Assembly: GCF_029714305.1 (NCBI RefSeq)
Contig: NZ_CP121647.1
Span: 372,001-436,000 of the forward strand
Length of the DNA stretch: 64,000 bases
From: Bradyrhizobium sp. CB3481
GTDB lineage: Bacteria; Pseudomonadota; Alphaproteobacteria; Rhizobiales; Xanthobacteraceae
Direction of reading: 5' to 3'
The notes below the pieces were generated by a model. The model ran no database searches, was not told the DNA's origin, and saw only the letters and a program-made list of their open reading frames with translations. Positions 30,545-40,907 of this stretch are shown piece by piece. Both the position numbers and the translations under genes were made by a program. Every line of letters starts with the position of its first letter. Positions within the stretch are counted from its first letter, which is position 1.

Positions 30545-31429
30545 ATGTCCGTTCTGATCGACAAGAATACCAAAGTCATCTGCCAGGGTTTCACGGGCAA
30601 GAACGGCACCTTCCATTCGGAAGCCGCGATCGCTTACGGCACCCAGATGGTTGGCGGCACCTCGCCGGGTAAGGGCGGCTCGCAGCATCTCGGCCTGCCG
30701 GTGTTCGATACTGTTCGGGAAGCGCGCGAGAAGACCGGTGCGGATGCTTCGGTGATCTACGTGCCGCCGCCGGGCGCGGCGGACGCGATCTGCGAAGCGA
30801 TCGACGCGGAAATCCCGCTGATCGTCTGCATCACCGAGGGCATTCCGGTGCTCGACATGGTGCGCGTCAAGCGCTCGCTGTCAGGCTCGAAGTCGCGGCT
30901 GATCGGCCCGAACTGCCCGGGCGTGATGACCGCGGGCGAATGCAAGATCGGCATCATGCCGGCCAACATCTTCAAGCCCGGCAGCGTCGGGATCGTTTCC
31001 CGCTCCGGCACGTTGACCTACGAGGCCGTGTTCCAGACTACCCAGGAAGGCCTCGGCCAGACCACCGCGGTCGGCATCGGCGGCGACCCGGTCAAGGGCA
31101 CCGAATTCATCGACGTGCTCGAGATGTTCCTCAAGGACGAGAAAACCACCTCGATCATCATGATCGGAGAGATCGGCGGCAGCGCCGAGGAAGACGCGGC
31201 GCAGTTCATCAAGGATGAAGCCAAGCGCGGCCGCAAGAAACCGATGGTCGGCTTCATCGCCGGCGTCACAGCCCCTCCCGGCCGCCGCATGGGTCACGCC
31301 GGCGCGATCATCTCCGGCGGCAAGGGCGACGCCGGGTCCAAGACGGCGGCCATGGAAGCGGCCGGAATTACCGTCTCGCCGTCCCCGGCACGGCTCGGGC
31401 ATACCCTTGCCGAAAAGTTGAAATCTTAA
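30545..31429 (+). CDS. sucD: Succinyl-CoA synthetase alpha subunit
   Basis: SucD binds CoA and carries the phosphohistidine intermediate. The 294-residue protein starts [20 protein letters not shown], with the CoA-binding core [19 protein letters not shown] and the active-site His in [13 protein letters not shown]. An in-frame upstream ATG at 30452 lies inside DUF1579 and is rejected. It is followed after 136 bases by sucA. Confidence 0.97.
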   Translation: MSVLIDKNTKVICQGFTGKNGTFHSEAAIAYGTQMVGGTSPGKGGSQHLGLPVFDTVREAREKTGADASVIYVPPPGAADAICEAIDAEIPLIVCITEGIPVLDMVRVKRSLSGSKSRLIGPNCPGVMTAGECKIGIMPANIFKPGSVGIVSRSGTLTYEAVFQTTQEGLGQTTAVGIGGDPVKGTEFIDVLEMFLKDEKTTSIIMIGEIGGSAEEDAAQFIKDEAKRGRKKPMVGFIAGVTAPPGRRMGHAGAIISGGKGDAGSKTAAMEAAGITVSPSPARLGHTLAEKLKS

Positions 31430-31445
31430 TTCAGTCCTTGGTTCT

Positions 31446-31470
31446 TTTAGGCGGGAATATCCGTCCTAAA
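31446..31470 (+). repeat. Inverted repeat in the sucD-sucA spacer
   Basis: TTTAGG (31446-31451) pairs with CCTAAA (31465-31470), and CGG with CCG inside, one base being bulged. It begins 16 bases after the sucD stop. No T-run follows, so a processing or weak attenuation role is more likely than termination. Confidence 0.35.
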
Positions 31471-31565
31471 TAGGGTAGAGCATCTTTACCGAGCTGGTTC
31501 GGGCCTCCCGGACCGGCTACAGCGCCGTTTTCCACGCGCAAAGCGACACTTACCAGGACGTCATC

Positions 31566-34523
31566 ATGTCTCGCCAGGACGCGAATGCAGCATTTGCCCT
31601 CTCCTCCTTTTTGCAGGGCACCAACGCCACCTACATCGACGAGCTCTACGCCCGCTACGAGCAAGACCCCGGCTCGGTCGACGGCGAATGGCAGGATTTC
31701 TTCAAGAGCCTGAAAGACACTCCGGCCGACGTCCGGAAGAACGCCGAAGGCCCCTCTTGGGGCCGGGACAACTGGCCGCTCACCCCGCAGGACGATCTGA
31801 CCTCGGCGCTGGACGGCAATTGGGCGCAGGTCGAGAAGGCGGTCGGCGCCAAGCTCGCCGCCAAAGCAAAGGCGCCGGGCGCCGAACTGGCGCCGGCGGA
31901 CGTCAACCAGGCGACACGCGATTCCGTCCGCGCCCTGATGCTGATCCGCGCCTACCGCATGCGCGGCCATTTCCATGCCAAGCTCGATCCGCTCGGCATC
32001 GAGGCACCCCGCGACCGGGAGGAGCTCGATCCGCGCACCTATGGCTTCACCGAGGCCGATTTCGACCGCAGGATCTTCCTCGACCATGTGCTCGGCCTCG
32101 AATACGGCACGTTGCGCGAGATCGTCGCGATCTGCGAGCGCACCTACTGCCAGACGCTCGGCGTCGAGTTCATGCACATCACCAACGCGGCGCAGAAGGC
32201 CTGGATTCAGGAGCGCATCGAGGGACCCGACAAGGAAATCAGCTTCACGCCCGAAGGCCGCCGCGCCATCCTCAACAAGCTGATCGAAGCCGAAGGCTTC
32301 GAGAAATTCTGCGACGTCAAATTCACCGGCACCAAGCGCTTCGGCCTTGACGGCGCCGAGTCGCTGATCCCGGCGCTGGAGCAGATCATCAAGCGCGGCG
32401 GCAATCTCGGCGTGAAGGAGATCGTGCTCGGCATGCCGCATCGCGGCCGTCTCAATGTGTTGACCCAGGTAATGGCCAAGTCGCACCGCGCGCTGTTCCA
32501 CGAGTTCAAGGGCGGCTCCGCCAATCCGGAGGACGTCGAAGGCTCCGGCGACGTGAAGTATCACCTCGGCGCGTCCTCGGACCGCGAGTTCGACGGCAAC
32601 AAGATCCATCTGTCGCTGACCGCCAACCCGTCGCATCTGGAAATCGTCGATCCCGTCGTGCTCGGCAAGGTGCGCGCCAAGCAGGACCAGCATGGCGATC
32701 CGCCGGACATGCGCATCTCGGTGCTGCCGCTGCTGCTGCACGGCGACGCGGCGTTTGCCGGCCAGGGCGTGGTCGCCGAATGCTTCGGTCTGTCGGACCT
32801 GAAGGGTTACCGCACCGGCGGTTCGCTGCATTTCATCGTCAACAACCAGATCGGCTTCACGACGTATCCGCGCTACTCGCGCTCTTCGCCGTATCCGTCC
32901 GACGTCGCCAAGATGATCGACGCGCCGATCTTCCACGTGAACGGCGACGATCCGGAGGCGGTGGTTTTCGCCGCCAAGGTCGCGATCGAGTTCCGGCAGA
33001 AGTTCCACAAGCCGGTCGTGATCGACATGTTCTGCTATCGCAGGTATGGCCACAACGAGGGCGACGAGCCGGGGTTTACCCAGCCGGTGATGTACAAGCG
33101 GATCGGTTCGCATCCGTCCACGCTGTCGATCTACGCCAAGCGCCTGATCGCCGAGGGCGTGATGACCGAAGGCGAGGTCGACAAGGCCAAGGCGGACTGG
33201 CGCGCGCGGCTCGATGCCGAATTCGAGGCGGGCGCAGGCTACAAGCCGAACAAGGCGGACTGGCTCGACGGCAAGTGGGCCGGCTTCAAGGTTGCCGACC
33301 AGGAAGAGGATGCCCGACGCGGCGTCACCGGCGTCGACATCGGCATCCTCAAGGACATCGGCCGCAAGATCACCAAGGTGCCGGACGGTTTCCGCGTCCA
33401 CCGTACCATCCAGCGCTTCCTCGATAATCGCGCCAAGGCGATCGACAATGGCGTCGGCATCGACTGGGCGACCGGCGAGGCGCTGGCGTACTGCACGCTG
33501 CTGCAGGAAGGCCACCACGTCCGCCTGTCGGGTCAGGACTCCGAGCGCGGCACGTTCTCGCAGCGCCATTCGGTGCTGATCGATCAGGAGGATGAGAGCC
33601 GCTACACGCCGTTCAATCACCTCGGTCACGACCAGGGCCATTACGAGGTCATCAACTCGCTGCTGTCGGAAGAGGCAGTGCTCGGCTTCGAGTACGGCTA
33701 TTCGCTCGCCGAGCCTAACGCGCTCGCCATGTGGGAAGCGCAGTTCGGCGACTTCGCCAACGGCGCGCAGGTGGTGTTCGACCAGTTCATCTCGTCGGGT
33801 GAGCGCAAGTGGCTGCGCATGTCCGGCCTCGTCTGCCTGCTGCCGCACGGCTATGAAGGGCAGGGGCCCGAACACTCCTCGGCGCGTCTCGAGCGCTTTC
33901 TGCAGATGTGCGCCGAAGACAACATGCAGGTGGTCTACCCGACCACCCCGGCGAACTACTTCCATGTGCTGCGGCGTCAGCTGCATCGCGAGATCCGCAA
34001 GCCGCTGATCATGATGACGCCGAAGTCGTTGCTCCGGCACAAGCGCGCGGTCTCGCGGCTCGAGGAACTCGGCAAGGACACGACGTTCCACCGCATCCTG
34101 TACGATGACGCGCAGATGCTGCCCAACGAGAAGATCAAGCTGGCGCCGGACGACAAGATTCGCCGCGTCGTGCTGTGCTCGGGCAAGGTCTATTACGACC
34201 TCTACGAGGAGCGCGAGAAGCGCGGCATCGACGACATCTACATTCTGCGCGTCGAGCAGCTCTATCCGGTGCCGCTGAAGGCGCTGGTGCAGGAGCTCGG
34301 CCGCTTCAAGAATGCCGAAGTGGTCTGGTGCCAGGAAGAGCCGCGCAACATGGGCGCGTGGCACTTCATCGAGCCCTATCTCGAATGGGTGCTGAACCAG
34401 ATCCATGCGCCGAACCGCCGTCCGCGTTACGCGGGCCGCGCCGCGTCGGCGGCAACCGCCACCGGTTTGATGTCGAAGCATCTGGCGCAGCTCAAGGCGA
34501 TGCTGGATGAGGCGCTGAACTGA
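31566..34523 (+). CDS. sucA: 2-oxoglutarate dehydrogenase E1 component
   Basis: SucA is the thiamine-diphosphate decarboxylase that starts the oxidative decarboxylation of 2-oxoglutarate. The 985-residue protein has the short N-terminal segment FLQGTNATYIDELYARYEQD which binds E2 in other species, the thiamine domain with GMPHRGRLNVL and the transketolase-like domain with LPHGYEGQGPEHSSARLERF. It starts ATG with an AGGACG site. sucB follows after a family A repeat, and lpdA completes the complex further downstream. Confidence 0.97.
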   Translation: MSRQDANAAFALSSFLQGTNATYIDELYARYEQDPGSVDGEWQDFFKSLKDTPADVRKNAEGPSWGRDNWPLTPQDDLTSALDGNWAQVEKAVGAKLAAKAKAPGAELAPADVNQATRDSVRALMLIRAYRMRGHFHAKLDPLGIEAPRDREELDPRTYGFTEADFDRRIFLDHVLGLEYGTLREIVAICERTYCQTLGVEFMHITNAAQKAWIQERIEGPDKEISFTPEGRRAILNKLIEAEGFEKFCDVKFTGTKRFGLDGAESLIPALEQIIKRGGNLGVKEIVLGMPHRGRLNVLTQVMAKSHRALFHEFKGGSANPEDVEGSGDVKYHLGASSDREFDGNKIHLSLTANPSHLEIVDPVVLGKVRAKQDQHGDPPDMRISVLPLLLHGDAAFAGQGVVAECFGLSDLKGYRTGGSLHFIVNNQIGFTTYPRYSRSSPYPSDVAKMIDAPIFHVNGDDPEAVVFAAKVAIEFRQKFHKPVVIDMFCYRRYGHNEGDEPGFTQPVMYKRIGSHPSTLSIYAKRLIAEGVMTEGEVDKAKADWRARLDAEFEAGAGYKPNKADWLDGKWAGFKVADQEEDARRGVTGVDIGILKDIGRKITKVPDGFRVHRTIQRFLDNRAKAIDNGVGIDWATGEALAYCTLLQEGHHVRLSGQDSERGTFSQRHSVLIDQEDESRYTPFNHLGHDQGHYEVINSLLSEEAVLGFEYGYSLAEPNALAMWEAQFGDFANGAQVVFDQFISSGERKWLRMSGLVCLLPHGYEGQGPEHSSARLERFLQMCAEDNMQVVYPTTPANYFHVLRRQLHREIRKPLIMMTPKSLLRHKRAVSRLEELGKDTTFHRILYDDAQMLPNEKIKLAPDDKIRRVVLCSGKVYYDLYEEREKRGIDDIYILRVEQLYPVPLKALVQELGRFKNAEVVWCQEEPRNMGAWHFIEPYLEWVLNQIHAPNRRPRYAGRAASAATATGLMSKHLAQLKAMLDEALN

Positions 34524-34531
34524 TCGTTACT

Positions 34532-34652
34532 CGTCATGCCCCGCGAAAGCGGGGCATCCAGTACGCCGCGCCGCCACGATTCAATCACGACCGTCCCGGC
34601 GTACTGGATCGCCCGCCCGAAGTGCGCAATTGCGCACAAGGCGGACGATGAC
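34532..34652. repeat. Bradyrhizobium-type palindromic repeat, family A (copy 5, long right stem)
   Basis: It starts CGTCATGCCCCGCGAAAGCG and has TACTGGATCGCCCGCC in the right half, with the nested TGCGCAATTGCGCA palindrome. It lies between sucA and sucB and ends 47 bases before the sucB ATG, inside the presumed operon. Confidence 0.8.
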
Positions 34653-34699
34653 AGCTTTGGAATTTGAGATCGCTTAAGGATACCGAGGAAACCAATACC

Positions 34700-35938
34700 A
34701 TGACTGAAATTCGTGTTCCGACGCTTGGCGAATCCGTGACGGAAGCCACCATCGGCCGCTGGTTCAAGAAGGCCGGCGATGCCGTGGCGGTGGACGAGCC
34801 GCTGGTGGAGCTCGAGACCGACAAGGTCACCATCGAAGTGCCGGCGCCGTCCGCCGGCGTGCTCGGCGAAATCTCGGCCAAGGATGGCGAGACCGTCGCC
34901 GTCGGCGCGCTGCTCGGCCAGATCAATGACGGCGCTGCCGCGGCTGCCAAGCCGGCCGCCGCCGCACCCGCCAGGGCCGCTGCCCCGGCGGCAGCCCCCG
35001 CCGCCGCGCCGGCGGCGCCGAAGGCGGTGGCCGCGGATGCGCCGCTGGCGCCGTCGGTCCGAAAGCTCTCCGCCGAGAGCGGCATCGATGCCTCCACCGT
35101 GCCCGGCTCCGGCAAGGATGGCCGCGTCACCAAGGGCGACATGCTGGCTGCGATCGAGAAGGCGGCGTCGGCGCCGACCCCGGTCAACCAGCCGGCGGCC
35201 TCGGTGCAGGTGCGCGCACCGTCGCCGGCCGATGATGCTGCCCGCGAAGAGCGCGTAAAGATGACGCGGCTGCGCCAGACCATCGCGCGCCGCCTCAAGG
35301 ACGTGCAGAACACCGCGGCGATGCTGACGACCTTCAACGAGGTCGACATGACCAACGTCATGGCGCTGCGTTCGCAGTACAAGGACGTGTTCGAGAAGAA
35401 GCACGGCACCAAGCTCGGCTTCATGGGCTTCTTCACTAAGGCCTGCGTGCAGGCGCTGAAGGACATTCCCGCCGTCAACGCCGAGATCGACGGTTCTGAT
35501 CTGATCTACAAGAACTACTACCACGTCGGCATCGCCGTCGGCACCGACAAGGGCCTGGTCGTGCCCGTCGTGCGCGACTGCGACCACAAGTCGATCTCCG
35601 ATATCGAAAAATCGATCGCCGATTTCGGCCGCCGCGCCCGCGACGGCCATCTCAAGATCGACGAAATGCAGGGCGGCACCTTCACCATCACCAATGGCGG
35701 CATCTACGGCTCGTTGATGTCGACGCCGATCCTGAACGCGCCGCAATCAGGCATTCTCGGCATGCACAAGATCCAGGAGCGGCCGATGGTGGTCGGCGGC
35801 AAGATCGAGGTGCGCCCGATGATGTATCTGGCGCTGTCCTACGATCACCGCGTAATCGACGGCAAGGAAGCGGTGACGTTCCTGGTCCGCGTCAAGGAAA
35901 GCCTGGAAGACCCGGCGCGGCTGGTGCTGGATCTCTAA
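34700..35938 (+). CDS. sucB: 2-oxoglutarate dehydrogenase E2 (dihydrolipoyl succinyltransferase)
   Basis: SucB transfers succinyl from the lipoyl arm to CoA. The 412-residue protein has one lipoyl domain with the modified lysine in [10 protein letters not shown] (Lys42), an Ala/Pro linker, a peripheral-subunit-binding domain ([16 protein letters not shown]) and a catalytic domain ending in [12 protein letters not shown], which carries the catalytic His. The first ATG at 34700 was chosen because [16 protein letters not shown] is the usual N-terminus. An SDR gene lies between it and lpdA. Confidence 0.97.
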   Translation: MTEIRVPTLGESVTEATIGRWFKKAGDAVAVDEPLVELETDKVTIEVPAPSAGVLGEISAKDGETVAVGALLGQINDGAAAAAKPAAAAPARAAAPAAAPAAAPAAPKAVAADAPLAPSVRKLSAESGIDASTVPGSGKDGRVTKGDMLAAIEKAASAPTPVNQPAASVQVRAPSPADDAAREERVKMTRLRQTIARRLKDVQNTAAMLTTFNEVDMTNVMALRSQYKDVFEKKHGTKLGFMGFFTKACVQALKDIPAVNAEIDGSDLIYKNYYHVGIAVGTDKGLVVPVVRDCDHKSISDIEKSIADFGRRARDGHLKIDEMQGGTFTITNGGIYGSLMSTPILNAPQSGILGMHKIQERPMVVGGKIEVRPMMYLALSYDHRVIDGKEAVTFLVRVKESLEDPARLVLDL

Positions 35939-36023
35939 CCCCACCGACTTTTGCGGCGCCGGTGCGGAAGGCCGGCGTCACGAGCCATGGATCGATGCGT
36001 GCTGATTTGTGGGAGCTGACGTG

Positions 36024-36770
36024 ATGGACAAGGTTGTTGTAATCACCGGCGGCAGCCGCGGCATCGGCCGCGCCACCGCGCTCGCTGCCGCCGCGCGGGG
36101 CTATCGCGTCGTGGTCGGCTATGCCAGCAACAAGGCCGCCGCCGACGAGGTCGTAGCCCAGATCGAGGGCAAGAATGGCAAGGCGATTGCCGTGAAGTGC
36201 GATGTCGCCAGCGAGGCGGACATCCTGGCGCTGTTCAAGGCGGCCGACGAGTTCGGAGCGCTCGGCGCGCTCGTCAACAATGCCGGCATCGTCGGCAAGA
36301 GCGGCGTGCGCGTCGACGAGATGTCGGCCGAGCGAATCCGGGAGATGATGGCGGTCAACGTCACCGGCAGCATCCTGTGCGCCCGCGAGGCGGTAAAACG
36401 GATGTCGACCAAACACGGCGGCAAGGGCGGCGTCATCGTCAACCTCTCTTCGGTCGCGGCCCGGCTCGGCGCGCCCAACACCTATGTCGACTACGCCGCC
36501 TCCAAGGGCGCGATCGATTCCTTCACGATCGGTCTTGGCTATGAGGTCGCGGGCGAGGGCATCCGCGTCGCCGGCATCCGCCCCGGATTGATCGATACCG
36601 ACATCCACGCCGCGGGCGGCGAACCCGACCGCGCGCATCGCCTCGCCCATCTGGTGCCGATGAAGCGCGTCGGCACCGCGGATGAGATCGCCAACGCCAT
36701 CGTCTGGCTGATCTCGGACGAGGCCTCCTACGTCACCAGCACCATCCTCGACGTCTCGGGTGGGCGGTAA
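36024..36770 (+). CDS. Short-chain dehydrogenase/reductase
   Basis: The 248-residue enzyme is a classical NAD(P)-dependent SDR with the glycine motif TGGSRGIGR (7-15), NNAGI around 85 and the catalytic YxxxK in YVDYAASKGAID. Its substrate is not evident. It starts at the ATG preceded by GGGAGCTGACGTG, a plausible ribosome site. It is inserted between sucB and lpdA, which together make the E2 and E3 of one complex, and it is co-oriented, so it is probably in the same operon. An alternative GTG at 36009 is in frame. Confidence 0.88.
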   Translation: MDKVVVITGGSRGIGRATALAAAARGYRVVVGYASNKAAADEVVAQIEGKNGKAIAVKCDVASEADILALFKAADEFGALGALVNNAGIVGKSGVRVDEMSAERIREMMAVNVTGSILCAREAVKRMSTKHGGKGGVIVNLSSVAARLGAPNTYVDYAASKGAIDSFTIGLGYEVAGEGIRVAGIRPGLIDTDIHAAGGEPDRAHRLAHLVPMKRVGTADEIANAIVWLISDEASYVTSTILDVSGGR

Positions 36771-36804
36771 TCCCGACACTTTCTAAAAGCTACAGGACCT
36801 CATC

Positions 36805-38205
36805 ATGGCTACCTACGATCTCGTCGTCATCGGCACCGGCCCGGGCGGATATGTCTGCGCGGTGCGCGCGGCGCAACTCGGCATGAAGGTCGCCGTGGTC
36901 GAGAAGAATCCGACGCTCGGCGGCACCTGCCTCAATGTCGGCTGCATGCCGTCGAAGGCGCTGCTGCATGCCTCTGAAATGTTCGAAGAGGCCGCGCACT
37001 CCTTTGCCAAGATGGGCGTTGCCGTTTCCGCGCCAAAGCTCGATCTGCCGGCGATGATGAACTTCAAGCAGCAAGGCATCGACGGCAACGTCAAGGGCGT
37101 CGAGTTTCTGATGAAGAAGAACAAGATCGACGTGCTGAAGGGTACCGGCAAGATCCTCGGTGCTGGCAAGGTTGAAGTCAGTGGTAACGGCAAGACCGAA
37201 ACGGTTGAGACCAAGAACATCGTCATAGCGACCGGCTCCGATATCGCGCGGCTGAAAGGGATCGACATCGACGAGAAGCGCATCGTGTCATCGACCGGCG
37301 CGCTATCGTTGGAAAAAGTGCCGGAAAAGATGCTGATCGTCGGCGCCGGCGTGATCGGCCTCGAACTCGGCTCGGTGTGGCGCCGGCTGGGGTCGGAGGT
37401 CATGGTCGTCGAATTCCTCGATCGCATCCTGCCGGGTATGGACGGCGAGGTCGCGAAACAATTCCAACGCATGCTCGAGAAGCAGGGTTTTGTGTTCAAG
37501 CTTGGCGCCAAGGTCACCAGCGTCGATACATCGGGCAAGACGTTGAAGGTCAAGGTCGAGCCGGCGGCGGGCGGTACGGCGGAAACGCTGGAATCCGATG
37601 TGGTCCTGGTCTGCATCGGCCGCGTGCCTTACACCGAAGGCCTGGGTCTCAAGGAAGCCGGCATCGCACTCGACAATCGCGGCCGCGTGCAGATCGATAA
37701 GCATTTCGCCACCAGCGTGAAGGGCGTCTATGCGATCGGCGACGTCGTGGCCGGACCGATGCTGGCGCACAAGGCCGAGGACGAAGGCGTTGCCTGTGCC
37801 GAGATCATCGCGGGCCAAGCCGGCCATGTGAACTACGACGTTATTCCAGGCGTCGTGTATACCACTCCGGAAGTGTCGTCGGTCGGCAAGACCGAGGAAG
37901 AGCTGAAACAGGCCGGCGTCGCCTACACGTCGGGCAAATTCCCGTTCACTGCCAACGGCCGCTCCAAGGTCAATCAGACCACTGACGGTTTTGTGAAGAT
38001 TCTCGCGGATGCGAAGACCGACCGCGTGCTCGGCGTGCACATCGTCGGCCGCGAAGCCGGCGAAATGATCCACGAAGCCTGCGTTCTGATGGAATTTGGC
38101 GGCTCTGCCGAAGATCTGGCGCGGACCTGCCACGCGCACCCGACGCGTTCGGAAGCCGTCAAGGAGGCCGCGCTTGCGGTCGGCAAACGCGCCATCCATA
38201 TGTGA
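36805..38205 (+). CDS. lpdA: Dihydrolipoyl dehydrogenase (E3)
   Basis: LpdA reoxidises dihydrolipoamide and reduces NAD for the 2-oxoglutarate (and probably other 2-oxo acid) dehydrogenases. The 466 residues begin with the FAD motif [20 protein letters not shown]. They hold the redox-active disulphide in [15 protein letters not shown] (Cys42/Cys47), the NAD motif [10 protein letters not shown] and the active-site HAHPTRSEA near the C-terminus. It starts 34 bases after the SDR stop. Confidence 0.97.
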   Translation: MATYDLVVIGTGPGGYVCAVRAAQLGMKVAVVEKNPTLGGTCLNVGCMPSKALLHASEMFEEAAHSFAKMGVAVSAPKLDLPAMMNFKQQGIDGNVKGVEFLMKKNKIDVLKGTGKILGAGKVEVSGNGKTETVETKNIVIATGSDIARLKGIDIDEKRIVSSTGALSLEKVPEKMLIVGAGVIGLELGSVWRRLGSEVMVVEFLDRILPGMDGEVAKQFQRMLEKQGFVFKLGAKVTSVDTSGKTLKVKVEPAAGGTAETLESDVVLVCIGRVPYTEGLGLKEAGIALDNRGRVQIDKHFATSVKGVYAIGDVVAGPMLAHKAEDEGVACAEIIAGQAGHVNYDVIPGVVYTTPEVSSVGKTEEELKQAGVAYTSGKFPFTANGRSKVNQTTDGFVKILADAKTDRVLGVHIVGREAGEMIHEACVLMEFGGSAEDLARTCHAHPTRSEAVKEAALAVGKRAIHM

Positions 38206-38343
38206 CGTGAGTCTGGGACATCCCGGGTGGAGCATGATCGAACAAACGGCTATCTGCCCTCTTGAAAAGACCATGCTTTGAACGCGAAATCAGAGCGGGG
38301 CGACCAATCAATGGACCTCGTTCCGCTCCAGAGATGACGATCG

Positions 38344-38874
38344 ATGATGCGCCGCCTGTTACAGCCGTTCTGGGTTCTGCTCGCGATCATCTTCCTGATC
38401 GAAGCCTGGCTGTGGGATCATCTCGAGCCGATCGTCGAGCGCGTCGTCGCCGCGATCCCGCTTCGCGCCTTCAAGCAATGGCTCTCCGAGCGCATCGATG
38501 CGCTGTCGCCGGCGATGACACTGATCGTGTTTGCGGTGCCGGTCATCGTGCTGTTTCCGCTCAAGCTGGTCGGCCTCTGGCTGTTGGCCCATCAATATTG
38601 GCTCGCCGCTACGCTTGTGATCGTAGCAGGCAAATTCCTCGGCCTCGGTGTCACGGCGTTCATTTTCGACGTGACACGGGCGAAGCTGCTGCAGATGGCG
38701 TGGTTCAAGCGCGGCTACGAATTCATCATGGCGATGCGCGCCAAGGCGGCCGAACTGGTGCAGCCGATCAAGCAGCGCATCCGCGAAATGCTGCGCGGCA
38801 ATGGCGATAGCTGGTCGTCACGCACGCTCCGGCTGATCGCGCGCTTCCGCAAGAGCGTGCACGAGGCGCGCTGA
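38344..38874 (+). CDS. Hypothetical membrane protein
   Basis: The 176-residue protein is not assigned to a known function. Hydrophobic segments are at about 5-24, 58-77 and 85-103, and a basic cytosolic C-terminal region (WFKRGYEFIMAMRAKAAELV onward) contains amphipathic helices. A similar small protein is often found after lpd in Bradyrhizobium-like genomes, but I infer this from memory of gene order and not from comparison. Start is ATG, six bases into an AT-poor leader, with a GAGATGACG region just upstream. Confidence 0.65.
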   Translation: MMRRLLQPFWVLLAIIFLIEAWLWDHLEPIVERVVAAIPLRAFKQWLSERIDALSPAMTLIVFAVPVIVLFPLKLVGLWLLAHQYWLAATLVIVAGKFLGLGVTAFIFDVTRAKLLQMAWFKRGYEFIMAMRAKAAELVQPIKQRIREMLRGNGDSWSSRTLRLIARFRKSVHEAR

Positions 38875-38883
38875 CGCCCGAGT

Positions 38884-38987
38884 TGTCATCGCCCGCGAAG
38901 GCGGGCGATCCAGTATCCCAGAGACGCCAGTGGCTGAACCGAGAAGCCGCGGCGTACTGGATGCCCCGCCTGAAGCGGGGCATGACA
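38884..38987. repeat. Bradyrhizobium-type palindromic repeat, family A (copy 6)
   Basis: TGTCATCGCCCGCGAAGGCG is at the left with ATCCAGTATCCC following. The right side has GCGTACTGGATGCCCC and CTGAAGCGGGGCATGACAG. It lies at the 3' ends of two convergent genes and resembles copy 3 in flipped orientation. Confidence 0.8.
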
Positions 38988-39012
38988 GCTGAGGGAGTGG
39001 GTCGCCCTCCGC

Positions 39013-39612
39013 TTAATGCAAATGCAGCACGTGCAGCAGATGCGGCCAGAACAGGCCGAATCCGGTCATCGCAAGTCCACCCAGCATCAGCAGTCCCGAT
39101 GTCCAGGCCAGCCAGGCCATGCCGGTGATGATGGTTGCCGATGCCAGCACGATGGCGATCTGGAACATCGCCGACGCGTATTCGTAGTGATGATATTTGT
39201 CGGTTGCGACATCGCGCGCCGTTTCGGCTTCCTTGGCGCGTTTGGCGAGCTGCTCCGTTCCTTCGCCGGTTTCGGGTTCGGAGCGGTAGCGCGCCGCGGT
39301 CTTTTCCCAGGTGTCGATCTGCTTGGTCAGCGCGGCCTTGACGGCTTCATCGGTAGCAGCGCTGAGCGTGAGCTTGCCCTGTTCGGCCGCGGTCTGAATC
39401 TGGGTGCGGCGAATGCTTTTGGCCTGGAAGAAGGACCAGAGGTTCGCAGCCTCGACGTTCTTGCTGATCGATTCGGTCTGCGCGCTCTTGCCGAGCATCT
39501 CCGATAGCGCGAGGAACAGCGCAATGATTGCGATCAGCAGTGCGATGTTCTTGTTCGAGCCCGATGCGTGCTCGGCGTGCTCGGCATGCTCCATGCTTTC
39601 ATGTGCGCCCAT
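39013..39612 (-). CDS. DUF4337 family membrane protein
   Basis: The 199-residue protein has a His/Glu-rich start (MGAHESMEHAEHAEHASG), one hydrophobic segment (about 20-35), a central alpha-helical region (LWSFFQAKSIRRTQIQTAAE) and two hydrophobic segments near the C-terminus, consistent with the DUF4337 family. Function is unknown. I begin at the ATG at 39612 because ten further codons upstream (MAAIHPGETS) are not typical; a nearby GGGAG can serve as the ribosome site. It is monocistronic and convergent with the lpdA-linked gene. Confidence 0.75.
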   Translation of the reverse strand: MGAHESMEHAEHAEHASGSNKNIALLIAIIALFLALSEMLGKSAQTESISKNVEAANLWSFFQAKSIRRTQIQTAAEQGKLTLSAATDEAVKAALTKQIDTWEKTAARYRSEPETGEGTEQLAKRAKEAETARDVATDKYHHYEYASAMFQIAIVLASATIITGMAWLAWTSGLLMLGGLAMTGFGLFWPHLLHVLHLH

Positions 39613-39818
39613 GCTTGTCTCCCCTGGGTGAATCGCGGCCACGATTGCCGAACGGCCCGTTCAACGCAAGAGTTAAGCGGATTTTGGGCGCCTCGGTTAA
39701 GGATCGTTCTATCCGTATTTTAGGCTCTCAGTATGACGGCCGCCGATTTCGTCGCGGCATGCGGCGCCCGGCCCTACTGTGCATGGGGTTGTTTTCGATC
39801 TTTTGAGTCTGGCGGCGT

Positions 39819-40784
39819 TCAGCCGCGCGGATGCGCGGAGCGGTACACTTCCAGCAGCCGTTCACTGTCGATGCCGGTATAGACCTGCGTGGTCGAGAGC
39901 GAGGCGTGGCCGAGCAGTTCCTGGATCGCGCGAAGGTCGCCGCCGCGGCTGAGCAGATGGGTTGCGAAAGAATGCCGCAATGCGTGCGGGGTGGCGCTGT
40001 CGGGCAGGCCGAGCGCGCCGCGCAGCCGCTCCATGGTGAGCTGGATGATGCGCGGAGAGAGCGGCCCGCCGCGCGCGCCGACGAAGATCGGGCCGGCCGG
40101 CGGCAACGAATGCGGGCACATCGCGACGTAGTCGGCGATCAGGGCGAGTACGTTCTGCAGCACCGGCACCATCCGGGTCTTGTTGCCCTTGCCGGTCACG
40201 ATGAGGACATCGCCTTCGCCGGGTTTGGGCACGTCGCGCCGCTTCAGCCCCAGCGCCTCGGAGATGCGCAGGCCGGAGCCGTAGAGCAGCGCCATGACGG
40301 CGGCGTCGCGCGCCAGGATCCAGGGTTCGCGCTCCTCGCCGGCGCGCTCGTCCGCATCCGCAAAGCGCTTGGCGGCGTCCATCTGGATCGGTTTTGGCAG
40401 GCTCTTCGCCACCTTGGGCGCGCGGATCGCGGAAAGCGCCCCGACCTTGCCCTTGCCCTCGCGCTCGAGATAGCGGCCGAATGATCGGAGCCCCGCCAGC
40501 GCCCGCATCAGCGAGCGCCCGGCGATATCGTCGGCGCGGCGCATCGCCATGAAGGCCCTGACGTCGGTGGCCTCCAGCGCCGCAAACCGATTCAACGTGA
40601 CCTTCTCGCCCCAATGCTCGGCAAGGAAGGTCAGGCACTGGCGGAGGTCGCGGGCATAGGCCTCCAGCGTCTTCGGCGACAGCCGCCGCTCGGCGCGCAG
40701 ATGCATCAGCCAGCGCGCCATCTCCTGCGCGAAGCCGTTATCGGCGCAGTCGAGCTCGAGGCCTTGCGGAACTTCCTTGCCCAT
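39819..40784 (-). CDS. xerC: Site-specific tyrosine recombinase XerC
   Basis: XerC with XerD resolves chromosome dimers at dif. The 321-residue protein has the SAM-like N-terminal domain (WLMHLRAERRLSPKTLEAY) and the catalytic domain with Arg in GLRISEALGLKRRD, HALRHSFATHLLSRGGD and the Tyr nucleophile in STTQVYTGIDSERL. No phage genes surround it, and the divergent priA neighbour is a common Rhizobiales arrangement, so this is the chromosomal XerC and not an element integrase. Confidence 0.95.
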   Translation of the reverse strand: MGKEVPQGLELDCADNGFAQEMARWLMHLRAERRLSPKTLEAYARDLRQCLTFLAEHWGEKVTLNRFAALEATDVRAFMAMRRADDIAGRSLMRALAGLRSFGRYLEREGKGKVGALSAIRAPKVAKSLPKPIQMDAAKRFADADERAGEEREPWILARDAAVMALLYGSGLRISEALGLKRRDVPKPGEGDVLIVTGKGNKTRMVPVLQNVLALIADYVAMCPHSLPPAGPIFVGARGGPLSPRIIQLTMERLRGALGLPDSATPHALRHSFATHLLSRGGDLRAIQELLGHASLSTTQVYTGIDSERLLEVYRSAHPRG

Positions 40785-40907
40785 AGCCTTCCCCGGTCTT
40801 GGAGGCGATGCTTCCGTCGATTATATCGCACCTCTTTCGTTTACCGTTCGCTAACTTGCGCGACCGGCGCTAGCCTTGCTTCCGGATATCTCGAGCCTGA
40901 TTCCCTG

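Noticed and set aside
31431..34481. A 1016-codon minus-strand open frame over sucA
   Set aside because: It mirrors the sucA gene codon by codon. No motif or ribosome site supports it.
39733..39807. A 24-codon ORF before xerC's 3' end
   Set aside because: Too short, without ribosome site or homology.
39819..40784. The tyrosine recombinase taken as a phage or island integrase
   Set aside because: Its length and motifs match chromosomal XerC, there is no adjacent tRNA, and no mobile genes are nearby.
40614..40907. N-terminal extension of priA from 40614
   Set aside because: It lies over the xerC start region and is not similar to PriA; the family N-terminus begins after 40908.
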